From positions 186,001 to 250,000 of the forward strand of contig NZ_WBXP01000001.1 of the NCBI RefSeq assembly GCF_016415625.1: DNA of 64,000 bases, given 5' to 3'. Both the position numbers and the translations under genes were made by a program. The stretch comes from Shimwellia pseudoproteus (lineage in GTDB: Bacteria > Pseudomonadota > Gammaproteobacteria > Enterobacterales > Enterobacteriaceae). Shown here in pieces: positions 48,969 through 58,599 of the stretch; positions within the stretch are counted from its first letter, which is position 1; every line of letters starts with the position of its first letter. The notes beneath the pieces were generated by a model. It was not told where the DNA came from and did not search any database. It worked only from the letters and a program-made list of their open reading frames with translations.

Positions 48969-49754
48969 TTATGCCTCAGGCAGCATAAATAACCGCATGC
49001 TATTTTGCAGAATATGTTCCGCCAGAACCGGTGGTGCCTCTGGCCGTAATGAACACAATATCCAAAAGACCTCAGCCACCCGCTCCGGCCGGTTAGGTTG
49101 CCCTTGCCAGCCATTGAGGGGCATATCCGGGGCATCGGTCTCCAGTAACAACGCATCCACCGGTAGCCGGGCGATAACGTCGCGACTCTTTGTGGCCCGG
49201 GGATAGGTAATGGTGCCCCCAACACCAATCTTATACCCAAGATCGACAAATTGTTTCGCCTGCTGGTAACTGCCGGCAAAACCGTGCACCACACCGGTAC
49301 GCGCCAGATGATGGCGACGCAGGTGCATGGCCAGCTTATCGTGGGTGCGGCGCGAATGCAGGATCACCGGTAAATCATAGTGTTTCGCCAGCTGCAACTG
49401 GCTATCAAGCAACGCTTCCTGGCGGGTAAATTGTGGCGTATCCATATACAAGTCCAGCCCAATCTCACCTATGGCCACAATCGCCGGGTCGCGGCGGGCC
49501 AGTTGCTGCTCAAGCTGTGTCAGATGCTCATCACGATGTTCCGCCACCCAGAGCGGATGTAACCCCAATGCCCCATAAAGGCCGTTAAAGCGATGCGCTA
49601 AATCCAGCACGGCCGGGAAACGGGCGGCACTGATGGCTGGCACAATGATATGCCTGACACCGGCGGCAGCGGCCAGCGCCAGGCTTTCGGCCTCATGGTG
49701 GGCAAAAGGCGGGAAATCAAAATGGCAGTGGGTGTCGACAAAATGCAGGCTCAC
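48969..49754 (-). CDS. yjjV: TatD-family metal-dependent deoxyribonuclease YjjV
   Basis: Predicted cytoplasmic TIM-barrel hydrolase of 261 residues (E. coli 259). The first metal motif HxH lies in FVDTHCHFDFP (residues 5-15), with GEIGLDLY and a late LLETDAPDMP that supplies the final aspartate. The start is GTG at 49754, overlapping the yjjU stop as GTGA, so the two are coupled. In E. coli yjjW and yjjI follow; here the fimbrial operon does. Confidence 0.94.
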   Translation of the reverse strand: MSLHFVDTHCHFDFPPFAHHEAESLALAAAAGVRHIIVPAISAARFPAVLDLAHRFNGLYGALGLHPLWVAEHRDEHLTQLEQQLARRDPAIVAIGEIGLDLYMDTPQFTRQEALLDSQLQLAKHYDLPVILHSRRTHDKLAMHLRRHHLARTGVVHGFAGSYQQAKQFVDLGYKIGVGGTITYPRATKSRDVIARLPVDALLLETDAPDMPLNGWQGQPNRPERVAEVFWILCSLRPEAPPVLAEHILQNSMRLFMLPEA

Positions 49755-50839
49755 GCCGTGTCCTCTTTGGAGAACGTACCATCGTTGGCGTGGCGCTGGT
49801 CCATGGCTATCATATCGGCAGGCTCATTGGCTGCCGGCAGGTCGCACTGGGGCATGATCACTGCCGGTGCCGCGGCCGCCGGCCTCACTTTCGGATGGTA
49901 ACGCAGCAGCGGTGGTTGTTCCGCCAGCAGCGAGCCCACGGTGGCCAGAAAGTAGCGACCACATAAACGGCCGGTTTTGTAATCCGCGCGCAGCGCAGGC
50001 TGGCCGCTGCCCAGTGCCATACTGAGCAGTGGTTTTGGCGGATAGATTTCAAAAATTCTCACGTTGTCCGGCGGGTTTTCAATAAATTGCTGCATCGCTG
50101 AATAGCAGCTGGAATGGTGCTGCACCAGATTAATCAGTGGTTGTACGCTGCTATCCCCCAGCCAGCGCTCCATGCGTTTAAACCACTGCGGGGTATAGTA
50201 CATTTGCGAAGGAACCGTGCGGATCACCACCAGGGTTTGCGCCCCCTGACGGACCGCCTCCTGGACCGGCACCGCGTCACTGATCCCGCCATCCTGCCAG
50301 ACAGTGCCATTCATCGGCACACCGTTACGGTAAAAACCAGGGATGGCGCTGGTGGCGCGGATCAAATCCAGCCAGTTGCCGTTCTCGGGGGAAAAGTAAC
50401 TCGCCGCGTAGTTATCGCTGCGGCAGGTACAGATATAGAAGCGCTTACCTTTATCAAACAATCGGGCGGCGCTCTCCATCGCCAGCGGCATTTTGTGCGA
50501 TGTGCTGTCCACCAGCCAGTCGAGATCGATTAAGTTACCTCCCCGGACAAAGCGCACCGGGTTAAAAAATTCCCGTTGGGTGGTGTAATGGGTGATAACC
50601 GTATGGGCATAGCCCGGTTGATGGCACACAAACGCCGAAAGGTTTTGGGCCCCGGCAGACGTACCGTAGTAGCTGTCGAACGGGTTGAACCGGGCGCGCA
50701 TAAATTCATCCAGCACCCCGGCTGTAAAGATCCCCCGCTGCCCGCCGCCTTCACAGACTAACGCCAGCTTTCCGGGCCTGAATGGTTTTATCGCCAGTGG
50801 CATAATATTGCCAAGCGTTATTGGTATGCGCTGCCCCAC
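49751..50839 (-). CDS. yjjU: Patatin-like phospholipase family protein YjjU
   Basis: Putative esterase of 362 residues (E. coli 357). The patatin oxyanion motif is CEGGGQRGIFTAG, the serine nucleophile lies in YYGTSAGAQN, and the catalytic aspartate is in the DGG of WQDGGISDAVPV. The start is GTG at 50839, giving MGQRIPITLGNI as in E. coli. Coupled to yjjV through a 4-bp overlap. The substrate is unknown. Confidence 0.94.
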   Translation of the reverse strand: MGQRIPITLGNIMPLAIKPFRPGKLALVCEGGGQRGIFTAGVLDEFMRARFNPFDSYYGTSAGAQNLSAFVCHQPGYAHTVITHYTTQREFFNPVRFVRGGNLIDLDWLVDSTSHKMPLAMESAARLFDKGKRFYICTCRSDNYAASYFSPENGNWLDLIRATSAIPGFYRNGVPMNGTVWQDGGISDAVPVQEAVRQGAQTLVVIRTVPSQMYYTPQWFKRMERWLGDSSVQPLINLVQHHSSCYSAMQQFIENPPDNVRIFEIYPPKPLLSMALGSGQPALRADYKTGRLCGRYFLATVGSLLAEQPPLLRYHPKVRPAAAAPAVIMPQCDLPAANEPADMIAMDQRHANDGTFSKEDTA

Positions 50840-51003
50840 TGCGTTATCCCTGTTTTTATGTCGTCATCTTGTTATAGATCGGTAACGCAAAGAAGAAAAC
50901 CGGAAAAGCACCTTTCGGCGTCTCTTTCCCGGTCTTTGTTGTCAGAGGATGTAACCTGCGGGGGAAATATCCCCCGGCGAAGATTACCCGGCCCTAAGCC
51001 TGG

Positions 51004-51165
51004 TCATGGACGTCGGCGCCCGGTAAACAGGCTGAACAAAAACAAAATAATACCGACGATAAAGACAATTTTTGCGGCCCACGCTGCGGTGCCTGCAAGG
51101 CCACCAAAACCCAGTGCTGCGGCAATTAATGCAATAACAAGAAAGATAATGCCCCATCGAAACAT
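51004..51165 (-). CDS. ytjA: Small membrane protein YtjA (DUF1328)
   Basis: 53-residue hydrophobic protein beginning [20 protein letters not shown] and ending in LFTGRRRP, with two membrane helices separated by a glycine/alanine turn. It is almost identical to E. coli YtjA as I recall it. AAAGGAGCG is a strong ribosome-binding site before the ATG at 51165. It stands between osmY and yjjU, as in E. coli. No function is established. Confidence 0.93.
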   Translation of the reverse strand: MFRWGIIFLVIALIAAALGFGGLAGTAAWAAKIVFIVGIILFLFSLFTGRRRP

Positions 51166-51307
51166 AAGACGCTCCTTTACCATGTTGTAAGACAGTTACA
51201 ACCGCTGTCAGGCAGCAGGTTTCCCCCTGGCCCCGTTTATCACGTGCTGGTGAAAGTACTCACCACCCTCGCGCATTCAGGTTCCGGCCAGCGGGAGACT
51301 GGGGGAA

Positions 51308-51922
51308 CTACTTAACACTGATATCGTTTTTTACGCTCTTCACACCCTCAACCGCTTTAGCAATTTGTTCTGCTTTGGCGGCCTGAGCCTGGCTTTTTAC
51401 GGTACCAGACAAGTGCACAACCCCGTTCGATGTGGTCACCTTCACATTCCGTGACGGGATTTCGCTGTCTGCGAGAAATTTAGCTTTAATTTCACTGGTG
51501 GTGGCCGTGTCACCTGCGTAGCCGCTAATCGACTGCTGTTTACCCGCAGCATCTTTAACGTGCAGTTTATCGCTGACCGAGACCACCCCGGGGACCCCTT
51601 TCGCCACCGTGACGGCTTTCTCTGCCTGTTCCTGACTATTGACGAACCCGCTCAGCGTCACCACTTTTTTACTGGTTTTTACCGAGATATCGCTACTTTT
51701 GATCGCATCATCGTCAATCAGCGCCGCCTTCACTTTCGCCGTGATGGTGCTGTCATCCATAAAATTACCGACATGGTTCACTGAACTGTCGATTTTCTGC
51801 CCGGCGCTGGTTGCCGCAGCTTGCGCCTGGCTTCCCAGAGAATCATCCGCCAGGGCAGCGCCGCTAACCAGTACAGCGCCCAGAGTGACAGCCAACAGTG
51901 ATTTTTTCATTTTAGTCATCAT
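51308..51922 (-). CDS. osmY: Periplasmic chaperone OsmY (two BON domains)
   Basis: Periplasmic protein of 204 residues (E. coli 201), induced by osmotic stress and stationary phase in E. coli. A signal peptide ends at ALA before DDSLGSQ. Two BON domains follow (about residues 56-120 and 135-204), with repeated [18 protein letters not shown] and [18 protein letters not shown]. The ATG at 51922 has AGGA 10 nt upstream; a TTG two codons earlier is too close to it. Confidence 0.95.
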   Translation of the reverse strand: MMTKMKKSLLAVTLGAVLVSGAALADDSLGSQAQAAATSAGQKIDSSVNHVGNFMDDSTITAKVKAALIDDDAIKSSDISVKTSKKVVTLSGFVNSQEQAEKAVTVAKGVPGVVSVSDKLHVKDAAGKQQSISGYAGDTATTSEIKAKFLADSEIPSRNVKVTTSNGVVHLSGTVKSQAQAAKAEQIAKAVEGVKSVKNDISVK

Positions 51923-52130
51923 TATCAATTATTCCTGTGGTTTGCTCATTATTTGAGCCAGGTCCGAAACGTTTAACGGAGACGGGATATGCGCCCGCCT
52001 TTCCATCAAACGTCTTTTTGGTTAGCACAGGATAAAATGTAGTTCACAACCGGGACTTTCGCCGAATTAATGGTTAAAAAAAGGCCAAAAGACAGCGCTT
52101 TAAGAACTTTCTGTTGCCGGAAGAGATAAC

Positions 52131-52168
52131 GAAAAGGGGGAAGCAGGCATGGCGGAACGCCATGCCTG
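52131..52168 (-). terminator. Probable terminator hairpin after prfC
   Basis: Perfect 11-bp stem CAGGCATGGCG/CGCCATGCCTG (52144-52154 and 52158-52168) with a 3-nt loop, just beyond the prfC stop. The downstream run (CTTCCCCCTTTTC) is a poor T-tract, so termination strength is uncertain. Confidence 0.6.
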
Positions 52169-52176
52169 AGCAGGGA

Positions 52177-53766
52177 TTAATGCTCGCGGGTTTTACGGAA
52201 GGAGATATCCGGGTAGCGTTCCTGGGTGAGGTTCAGGTTCACCATGGTTGGCGCGATATAACTGAGGTTATCACCGCCATCCAGGGCCAGATGAAGTTCG
52301 TTTTTACGCTTAAACTCTTCGAGTTTCTTCACGTCCGTACACTCTACCCAGCGGGCGGTGGAGACATTCACCGATTCGTAAATCGCTTCCACATTGTACT
52401 CACTCTTCAGACGCGCAACCACCACGTCAAACTGCAGCACCCCGACCGCACCAACAATCAGATCATTGTTAGCAATCGGACGGAATACCTGGACCGCGCC
52501 CTCTTCAGACAGCTGCACCAGCCCTTTGAGAAGTTGTTTCTGTTTGAGCGGATCTTTCAGGCGGATACGGCGGAACAGTTCCGGGGCGAAGTTCGGGATC
52601 CCGGTGAATTTCATCATTTCACCCTGGGTGAAGGTATCACCGATCTGGATCGTACCGTGGTTATGTAACCCGATAATATCCCCCGGGAATGCCTCTTCCA
52701 CGTGGGAGCGGTCACCGGCCATAAAGGTGAGCGCATCAGAAATCACCACATCTTTACCGGTGCGCACCTGGCGCAGTTTCATGCCCTTTTCATACATCCC
52801 GGACACCACACGCATAAACGCCACGCGGTCACGGTGTTTCGGGTCCATATTGGCCTGAATTTTAAACACGAAGCCGGTAAATTTCTCTTCGCTGGCGGTC
52901 ACCTCACGGGTGTCGGTTTTACGCGGCATCGGGGCCGGAGCCCAGGAGACCAACCCATCCAGCATATGATCGACGCCAAAGTTACCCAGTGCGGTACCAA
53001 AGAATACCGGGGTAATGTCGCCACTCAGGAACAGCTCTTCATCAAATTCATTAGACGCGCCTTTTACCAGCTCCAGCTCGTCGCGCAACTGTTGGGCCAG
53101 ATCCTCACCGACAGCGCTCTCCAGCTCCGGGTTGTCCAGCCCTTTTACGATACGGACTTCCTGGATGGTGTGCCCTTTACCGGTCTGGTAGAGGTAGGTT
53201 TCGTCTTTATAGAGGTGATACACCCCCTTGAACAGCTTGCCGCAGCCAATCGGCCAGGTGATCGGGGCGCAGCCGATTTTCAGCTCGTTTTCCACTTCAT
53301 CCAGCAGTTCCATCGGATCACGGATATCACGGTCCAGCTTGTTCATAAACGTCAGGATCGGCGTGTCGCGCAGACGGGTAACTTCCATCAGCTTACGGGT
53401 ACGATCTTCGACCCCTTTCGCCGCATCAATCACCATCAGGCAGCAGTCCACGGCGGTCAATGTACGGTAGGTATCTTCCGAGAAGTCTTCGTGCCCCGGG
53501 GTGTCCAGCAGGTTAACCAGGCAATCATGATACGGAAACTGCATCACCGAGGTGGTAATCGAGATACCGCGCTGCTTTTCCATTTCCATCCAGTCAGATT
53601 TCGCATGCTGGCTGGAGCCCCGGCCTTTTACTGTGCCCGCGGTCTGAATAGCCTGTCCGAATAACAGCACCTTTTCAGTGATGGTGGTTTTACCGGCATC
53701 GGGGTGAGAAATAATCGCAAAAGTGCGGCGTTTCGCCACCTCCTGCAAATAAGGAGACAAAGTCAT
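52177..53766 (-). CDS. prfC: Peptide chain release factor 3
   Basis: Translational GTPase that recycles RF1 and RF2 after peptide release. It has 529 residues, as in E. coli. G-domain motifs: G1 SHPDAGKTT (residues 20-28), G3 DTPGHEDF, G4 NKLDRD. Domains II and III follow, with the conserved end [17 protein letters not shown]. Single-gene unit on the minus strand downstream of yjjG. Confidence 0.99.
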   Translation of the reverse strand: MTLSPYLQEVAKRRTFAIISHPDAGKTTITEKVLLFGQAIQTAGTVKGRGSSQHAKSDWMEMEKQRGISITTSVMQFPYHDCLVNLLDTPGHEDFSEDTYRTLTAVDCCLMVIDAAKGVEDRTRKLMEVTRLRDTPILTFMNKLDRDIRDPMELLDEVENELKIGCAPITWPIGCGKLFKGVYHLYKDETYLYQTGKGHTIQEVRIVKGLDNPELESAVGEDLAQQLRDELELVKGASNEFDEELFLSGDITPVFFGTALGNFGVDHMLDGLVSWAPAPMPRKTDTREVTASEEKFTGFVFKIQANMDPKHRDRVAFMRVVSGMYEKGMKLRQVRTGKDVVISDALTFMAGDRSHVEEAFPGDIIGLHNHGTIQIGDTFTQGEMMKFTGIPNFAPELFRRIRLKDPLKQKQLLKGLVQLSEEGAVQVFRPIANNDLIVGAVGVLQFDVVVARLKSEYNVEAIYESVNVSTARWVECTDVKKLEEFKRKNELHLALDGGDNLSYIAPTMVNLNLTQERYPDISFRKTREH

Positions 53767-53961
53767 AATTCAATCTTCTTGTTCTGGCGCGGTGATGGTC
53801 CACGCATCATAAAAGTAAAAAACGGCGGCTCGCCAAATAGCAGATGCGCCATCTGGCAACACACAGGGCGCCTAATCATAAGCCCGGGGTCACGTACCGG
53901 CGGTAACAACGCGCCTGAAAAATGACCCGGGCATTCTACCCGTCGGCAAGGGGCAAACCAA

Positions 53962-54639
53962 TTATTGTTTACACAGTAATTGCTCCAGCTCCGCCAGGGT
54001 GGCGACCTGCCAGGTCGGGGTGATACCGTCCGGTAGCGCCCGCCCGTGGGCGTTAAGCCAGCAAGTAGCCAGCCCGGCATTGATGCCCCCCAGAATGTCA
54101 GATTCTGCGGTATCGCCGACCATCAGCACCCGATCACGGGGCGGATTACCCATCTGTTCCAGGGCGTAATCAAAGATTTTGCGATCTGGTTTTGCCACCC
54201 CGACCTGCTCTGAGATAACCAGCAGATCAAACATATCCCGTAATCCGGTGCGGGTAAGGCGAATTTGCTGTAGCGCCGTGAATCCGTTGGTAATAATGCC
54301 AAGCTTCGCCTGCCCCTTCAGAGCATTAAGCAACGACACCGCACCGGGTAACGGGGTGCAAATTTCCGCCATAGCATTCAGAAAAGCACTGTTCAGATCC
54401 CCGGGGGCGACGTTCAGGCGCTCGGCCCAGCTTTCAAAACGGCGTAATTGCAGTTGAGATGCGCTGATCGCGCCATTCTGATAATCCACCCACAGGGGTT
54501 TATTGACCGCCTGGTAAGCCTGATAGTCGTCATTGGTAAATGTCACACTGTAGTCATTGAACATGCGCTGCAGGCCGCTGAACGCATCAAACGTGAATAA
54601 GGTTTCGTCCGCGTCAAAAAGTACCCAGTCCCACTTCAT
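53962..54639 (-). CDS. yjjG: Pyrimidine nucleotidase YjjG
   Basis: HAD-family 5'-nucleotidase active on dTMP, dUMP and UMP and on non-canonical pyrimidine nucleotides. It has 225 residues, as in E. coli. Motif I is FDADETLF (D9 and D11 catalytic), motif II is ITNGFTALQ, and motif IV is MVGDTAESD. The ATG at 54639 follows GGTGA and gives the family N-terminus; the longer reading is not supported. It follows rimI by 60 bp in the holD-rimI-yjjG unit. Confidence 0.97.
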   Translation of the reverse strand: MKWDWVLFDADETLFTFDAFSGLQRMFNDYSVTFTNDDYQAYQAVNKPLWVDYQNGAISASQLQLRRFESWAERLNVAPGDLNSAFLNAMAEICTPLPGAVSLLNALKGQAKLGIITNGFTALQQIRLTRTGLRDMFDLLVISEQVGVAKPDRKIFDYALEQMGNPPRDRVLMVGDTAESDILGGINAGLATCWLNAHGRALPDGITPTWQVATLAELEQLLCKQ

Positions 54640-54699
54640 TACTTCACCTTGTGCTTGTCGGCCCCGCGATGTCCTATCTACGTGTGGCATTAATCTCTG

Positions 54700-55143
54700 T
54701 TACCCCAGCGGAAGCGCCATAATAATGGCGTCCTCCCGTCCTTCGGCTGTAGGGTAATAATTACGGCGTATCGTCGCCTCGTTAAATCCCAGGCTCTCAT
54801 ACAGGGCGATAGCCCCGGCATTTGACGCGCGCACTTCCAGCCACAGGGTCAGCACGTCGCGCTGTTCCAGTTGGCTGATAAGCTCAGTCAGGAGCGCCCG
54901 CCCCAGGCCACGGCGCTGATAGGCAGGATCCACGGCAATATTAAATAGCGTAGCTTCATCCAGCACGATCTGGGTAATGGCAAAACCGGCCATGACACCG
55001 TCAGCATCAATCCGCAAATTCAGGTAACGCTCCCCCTGATTACTGAGTAACGTTTTTTCACTCCAGGGAAACGCGTGGCTGCGCCGTTCAATAGCCAGTG
55101 CTGTGGCCAGGTCATCCGCGCTGAGGGTAGAAATCGAGTTCAT
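54700..55143 (-). CDS. rimI: Ribosomal-protein S18 alanine N-acetyltransferase RimI
   Basis: GNAT acetyltransferase that modifies the N-terminus of ribosomal protein S18. It has 147 residues (E. coli 148). The acetyl-CoA motif is YQRRGLGRALL, followed by LEVRASNAGAIALYESLGF. The ATG at 55143 lies inside the 3' end of holD (32-bp overlap), as in E. coli, and gives MNSISTLSADDLATAL. The longer in-frame reading is a shadow. Confidence 0.96.
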   Translation of the reverse strand: MNSISTLSADDLATALAIERRSHAFPWSEKTLLSNQGERYLNLRIDADGVMAGFAITQIVLDEATLFNIAVDPAYQRRGLGRALLTELISQLEQRDVLTLWLEVRASNAGAIALYESLGFNEATIRRNYYPTAEGREDAIIMALPLG

Positions 55144-55525
55144 ATTTACAAATCTGCTGCCACAGCGCTCTGCGCGCCGCACCACTTTGTTGAAGTTCAT
55201 CCAGTGCCGGGGAGTCCAGTTGCGCCCCTGCCAGGGACAACGGCTGGTCAATAGCTATCCGCCAGCTATTACAGCGGCTGCCTGCCGGTAACATCGCCAG
55301 TTGATCCGGTGTCAGTAATTGCACCTGATCACCCGCCAGTCCCAGGCTACGGATCACATCCTGAACCAGGGGATCGTCCAGCACCGGTGGCTCACTGGCC
55401 ACAATCACCAGCCGGGTTTGCCCGGATAAGGCCACCGCAATGTCCCCCTGCAACGCCGTAGGGCGACGCAGCGCCCATTGGGTAATGCCCAGGTGCTGTA
55501 ATTGCCAGTCGCGTCGGGAAGTCAT
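55112..55525 (-). CDS. holD: DNA polymerase III psi subunit
   Basis: Clamp-loader accessory subunit that links chi (HolC) to the gamma/tau complex. It has 137 residues, as in E. coli. The N-terminal segment MTSRRDWQLQHLGITQWALRR contains the clamp-loader-binding peptide. Its 3' end overlaps rimI by 32 bp. Diverges from rsmC with about 140 bp between. Confidence 0.95.
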   Translation of the reverse strand: MTSRRDWQLQHLGITQWALRRPTALQGDIAVALSGQTRLVIVASEPPVLDDPLVQDVIRSLGLAGDQVQLLTPDQLAMLPAGSRCNSWRIAIDQPLSLAGAQLDSPALDELQQSGAARRALWQQICKYELDFYPQRG

Positions 55526-55664
55526 AGCGAAACCTGTATTGATCCGAAGGCCGGTAAATATACCAAATCCGCCGCGCTGGCGCTATGTGCAGACCATCAC
55601 CGTCCAGGTGCTACGCGCGGTGCTTCGGTATATAATCGCCGCTTACCGAAAAAAGGAGTAATGA

Positions 55665-56693
55665 ATGTCTGCTTATACCCCGGCAAGTGAAGTCTTGCTG
55701 CGCCACAGTGATGATTTCGAGCAAAGCCGCGTTCTGTTTGCCGGAGATTTGCAGGATGACCTGCCTGCGCGTTTCACCTCAGCACAAAATCGTGCCTGTA
55801 CTCAGCAGTACCACCACTGGCAGAACCTGTCTGCCATCATGGGTGATGCGGCCTACTTCGGGCTCACCGCTGATGCCGCGGCCGTTGGCGACAGCGACAC
55901 ACTGATCTACTACTGGCCGAAGAACAAACCTGAAGCCCATTTCCAGTTGATGAACCTGCTGTCTTTATTACCGGTTGGCAGCGATATTTTCGTCGTGGGG
56001 GAGAACCGTAGCGGGGTCCGCAGTGCCGAACAGATGCTGGCTGAATTTGCCCCGCTGAACAAAGTGGATAGCGCCCGCCGCTGTGGCCTGTATTACGGCA
56101 AGCTGGAAAAACAGCCGGCATTCGACGCCGACGCCTGGTGGGGCGAGTACCACACCAACGGTCTGACCATCAAAACCTTACCCGGGGTCTTTAGCCGCGA
56201 TGGGCTGGATGTCGGCAGCCAACTGCTGCTATCCACCCTCAGCGCCCATACCAAAGGCAAAGTGCTGGATGTCGGCTGCGGCACCGGCGTGCTGGCCGTT
56301 AGCCTGGCCAGCCACTCCCCGAAAGTACGCCTGACCCTGAGCGATGTTTCCGCCCCCGCGGTTGAGGCCAGCAAAGCGACACTCGCCGCCAATGGTATCG
56401 AAGGCGAGGTGGTCGCCAGCAATGTCTATTCCGGCATTAGCGGCCGTTTCGATATGATTATCTCCAACCCGCCGTTCCATGATGGCCTGCAAACCAGTCT
56501 GGATGCTGCCCAAACCCTGATCCGCGGCGCCATTCGCCATCTCAATATTGGCGGTGAACTGCGTATTGTGGCGAATGCCTTCCTGCCTTACCCAAATATT
56601 CTGGATGAAACGTTCGGCAATCATGAAGTTATCGCTCAAACCGGCCGTTTCAAGGTCTACCGCTCCGTGATGGCCCGTAACAGCAAACGCTAA
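55665..56693 (+). CDS. rsmC: 16S rRNA m2G1207 methyltransferase RsmC
   Basis: SAM-dependent methyltransferase that modifies G1207 of 16S rRNA. It has 342 residues (E. coli 343). The N-terminal non-catalytic domain precedes the catalytic domain with [13 protein letters not shown] as SAM motif I and the NPPF motif ([11 protein letters not shown]). AAAAGGAG lies 6 nt before the ATG at 55665. An earlier ATG at 55661 is out of frame. It stands between holD and the tRNA-Leu cluster, as in E. coli. Confidence 0.97.
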   Translation: MSAYTPASEVLLRHSDDFEQSRVLFAGDLQDDLPARFTSAQNRACTQQYHHWQNLSAIMGDAAYFGLTADAAAVGDSDTLIYYWPKNKPEAHFQLMNLLSLLPVGSDIFVVGENRSGVRSAEQMLAEFAPLNKVDSARRCGLYYGKLEKQPAFDADAWWGEYHTNGLTIKTLPGVFSRDGLDVGSQLLLSTLSAHTKGKVLDVGCGTGVLAVSLASHSPKVRLTLSDVSAPAVEASKATLAANGIEGEVVASNVYSGISGRFDMIISNPPFHDGLQTSLDAAQTLIRGAIRHLNIGGELRIVANAFLPYPNILDETFGNHEVIAQTGRFKVYRSVMARNSKR

Positions 56694-56707
56694 GTTCCGG
56701 GGGAAAA

Positions 56708-56741
56708 ATGCCGCTTTTTGCAGCACTCAGAAAAGCGGCAT
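56708..56741. repeat. Inverted repeat after rsmC
   Basis: ATGCCGCTTTT (56708-56718) and AAAAGCGGCAT (56731-56741) form an 11-bp stem with a 12-nt loop, just after the rsmC stop and before the tRNA promoter. It has no T-run beyond the stem. It may terminate rsmC or protect its 3' end. Confidence 0.5.
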
Positions 56742-56752
56742 GAAATTAACTG

Positions 56753-56780
56753 TTGACGCCTGCCAGAAAAGCTCTAGAAT
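56753..56780 (+). promoter_or_regulatory. Promoter of the tRNA-Leu operon
   Basis: -35 TTGACG (56753-56758), 16-bp spacer, -10 TAGAAT (56775-56780), followed by a GC-rich discriminator GCGCCTCC, typical of stringently controlled stable-RNA promoters. Confidence 0.85.
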
Positions 56781-56821
56781 GCGCCTCCGTGGTAATGATT
56801 CTCTCTGAGAATTAATGGTAC

Positions 56822-56908
56822 GCGAAGGTGGCGGAATTGGTAGACGCGCTAGCTTCAGGTGTTAGTGTCTTAACGGACGTGAGGGTTCAAGTCCCTCTCT
56901 TCGCACCA
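56822..56908 (+). tRNA. leuV: tRNA-Leu(CAG), copy 1
   Basis: 87 nt including encoded CCA. Acceptor stem GCGAAGG/CTTCGC, anticodon CAG reading CUG, and the long variable arm of class II tRNAs. First of three tandem copies, as in E. coli leuV-leuP-leuQ; symbols for the three copies are assigned by order. Confidence 0.97.
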
Positions 56909-56937
56909 AAAACCACGCAAGATATCGTTCGCACTGC

Positions 56938-57024
56938 GCGAAGGTGGCGGAATTGGTAGACGCGCTAGCTTCAGGTGTTAGTGTCTTAACGGACGTGAGG
57001 GTTCAAGTCCCTCTCTTCGCACCA
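56938..57024 (+). tRNA. leuP: tRNA-Leu(CAG), copy 2
   Basis: 87 nt, identical to copy 1 over its whole length including CCA. The 29-bp spacer after copy 1 contains the remnant CACGCAAGATATCG. Co-transcribed with the other two copies. Confidence 0.97.
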
Positions 57025-57050
57025 ATGCGAAAGACGATATCAAAAACTGT

Positions 57051-57137
57051 GCGAAGGTGGCGGAATTGGTAGACGCGCTAGCTTCAGGTGTTAGTGCCTT
57101 AACGGGCGTGAGGGTTCAAGTCCCTCTCTTCGCACCA
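57051..57137 (+). tRNA. leuQ: tRNA-Leu(CAG), copy 3
   Basis: 87 nt with the same anticodon. It differs from copies 1 and 2 at two positions in the long variable arm, T to C at 57097 and A to G at 57106, which restore pairing (a U-A pair becomes C-G). A short ACTCTC/GAGAGT hairpin follows at 57137-57151 and may help end the transcript. Confidence 0.97.
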
Positions 57138-57267
57138 CTCTCTGTGAGAGTTCCTCCCCAAAATATTCTCCCTGTGATATCCCGATTGGTTTTCTTCCCT
57201 GTTCATTACTGTTATTGCCCGAAAACATCATCGCTAAAACAGCACGCTAACATCCCTGTTATCTGCG

Positions 57268-57513
57268 TCAGATCCCGGCTTTACCGCCAATAATGGTCAG
57301 TACCATCATAATGCCGCCCGCAAAAGTCAGGCACGACGGCAACAACATGTAGTGGCGCAAATGACGATTAAATAGCATCACTGTGGTGCTCAGCATCCCC
57401 AGTACCAGCACCACCCGCCACTGCGCCGCATTCAGCCCACACAGGGCCAATACGGCCGCCAGTACCCCAGGTACAATGATTCCCCAACCACTTCCCAATC
57501 GTTGCAGTAGCAT
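57268..57513 (-). CDS. yjjZ: DUF1435 membrane protein YjjZ
   Basis: Small membrane protein of 81 residues with three hydrophobic segments (WGIIVPGVLAAVLALCG, VVLVLGMLSTTVMLF, and FAGGIMMVLTII). The NRHLRHYMLLPS block is typical of DUF1435. The ATG at 57513 has GGGGAGG upstream, a strong ribosome-binding site; the longer reading would run across a Fur box. It diverges from fhuF, and the Fur box between them suggests iron control. Function unknown. Confidence 0.85.
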   Translation of the reverse strand: MLLQRLGSGWGIIVPGVLAAVLALCGLNAAQWRVVLVLGMLSTTVMLFNRHLRHYMLLPSCLTFAGGIMMVLTIIGGKAGI

Positions 57514-57533
57514 AACGACCTCCCCAACCATCA

Positions 57534-57552
57534 AATGATAATCATTCTCATT
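57534..57552. promoter_or_regulatory. Fur box between yjjZ and fhuF
   Basis: AATGATAATCATTCTCATT closely matches the 19-bp Fur consensus GATAATGATAATCATTATC. It lies 20 bp upstream of yjjZ and could repress both divergent genes when iron is plentiful. Confidence 0.85.
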
Positions 57553-57644
57553 ATTGTATGATAGCAATTATCAATTGTCACCATCGGTGAGACATTTCAT
57601 TTCCAGGAAAACATCTTGTACATCCCCGCTATCGCGGATAACAT

Positions 57645-57663
57645 TAACAATCATTCTCATTAC
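57645..57663 (+). promoter_or_regulatory. Second Fur box, proximal to fhuF
   Basis: AACAATCATTCTCATTACT repeats the core of the first Fur box (AATCATTCTCATT), about 20 bp before the fhuF start codon. Two boxes would give tighter iron repression of fhuF. Confidence 0.7.
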
Positions 57664-57682
57664 TATTACGGTAACGACGGCA

Positions 57683-58483
57683 ATGGCACTGCGTACAGCA
57701 TCTTCTTCTGCCCCCACTCTGCCAGGCACCGCATGGTCCGGGCCGCTCACCGTCGCCCCAGCGGATGTTGCCAGCACGCTGTACCAGAGCTTTGAGCAGC
57801 ACCGCCCCTATTTTAATGAGTTTATCAACCTTGGTGGCCGCCCAGCAGAACAGCAACTCACCTTTGCCGAATGGCGCGCCCCCACCCGGCTCTACTCCCT
57901 GCTAGCCAGTTATGGCGACCATATCTATCGCAACCACCCCGGCGTGCAGCGGGAACATAAGCCGCTGAAATCACTCTGGGCACAGTGGTTTATTGGCCTG
58001 TTGATCCCGCCACTGATGATGGCATTACTCACCCAGCGCCGGGGGCTGGATATCTCGCTGTCGGGTATCGCAACCGGGTTCCATGAAACCGGCCGCGCCG
58101 CCAGCTTCTGGATTGCGGCAAAAGAAGACCCGCAACTCACCCTTCTTGGCCCCCGTGAGCGCCTGGGAACCCTGTGGATCACCACAGTGAAACCGGTGAT
58201 TGATACGCTGGATGCCAGCGGCGACATCAACGGTAAACTTATCTGGAGTAATACCGGCTATCTGGTGGGATGGTTCCTCGGAGAGCTAAAACCGCTGTTG
58301 GGTGATGCGCTGGTCAGCGAATTGCGCCACAGCTGTTTCAATGAAAAAAGCCTGCTTTCGGGCGCTGACAACCCCCTGTTTCGCACGATGCTGGTCAGGG
58401 ATGGGCTGTTCGTTCGCCGCACCTGCTGCCAGCGCTATCGCCTGCCCGATGTGCAACGCTGCGGCGACTGCACCCTGAAATAA
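57683..58483 (+). CDS. fhuF: Siderophore-iron reductase FhuF
   Basis: Cytoplasmic [2Fe-2S] protein that reduces ferric iron in hydroxamate siderophores such as ferrioxamine B. It has 266 residues (E. coli 262). The C-terminal cluster cysteines C248, C249, C260 and C263 (RRTCCQRYRLP ... CGDC) are intact. Other conserved blocks are SDHIYRN-like YGDHIYRNHPG and KLIWSNTGYL. The ATG at 57683 is chosen because it gives the family length and leaves both Fur boxes upstream; the longer reading from 57554 would run through one. Confidence 0.93.
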   Translation: MALRTASSSAPTLPGTAWSGPLTVAPADVASTLYQSFEQHRPYFNEFINLGGRPAEQQLTFAEWRAPTRLYSLLASYGDHIYRNHPGVQREHKPLKSLWAQWFIGLLIPPLMMALLTQRRGLDISLSGIATGFHETGRAASFWIAAKEDPQLTLLGPRERLGTLWITTVKPVIDTLDASGDINGKLIWSNTGYLVGWFLGELKPLLGDALVSELRHSCFNEKSLLSGADNPLFRTMLVRDGLFVRRTCCQRYRLPDVQRCGDCTLK

Positions 58484-58599
58484 CCACCGGAACAATCCGG
58501 GAATTGCGTTTTTTAAGCAGTATCTCCTGCCTGGTGGTTTACAGCGCACGTCGCCTTGTGCCAGATTAGCGCAGCGTTCATCAAGAGATTAGTAAAAGC

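Noticed and set aside
57554-57682. N-terminal extension of fhuF by 43 codons.
   Set aside because: It would include the second Fur box and a hydrophobic Ile/Thr-rich stretch not seen in FhuF. The ATG at 57683 gives the usual length.
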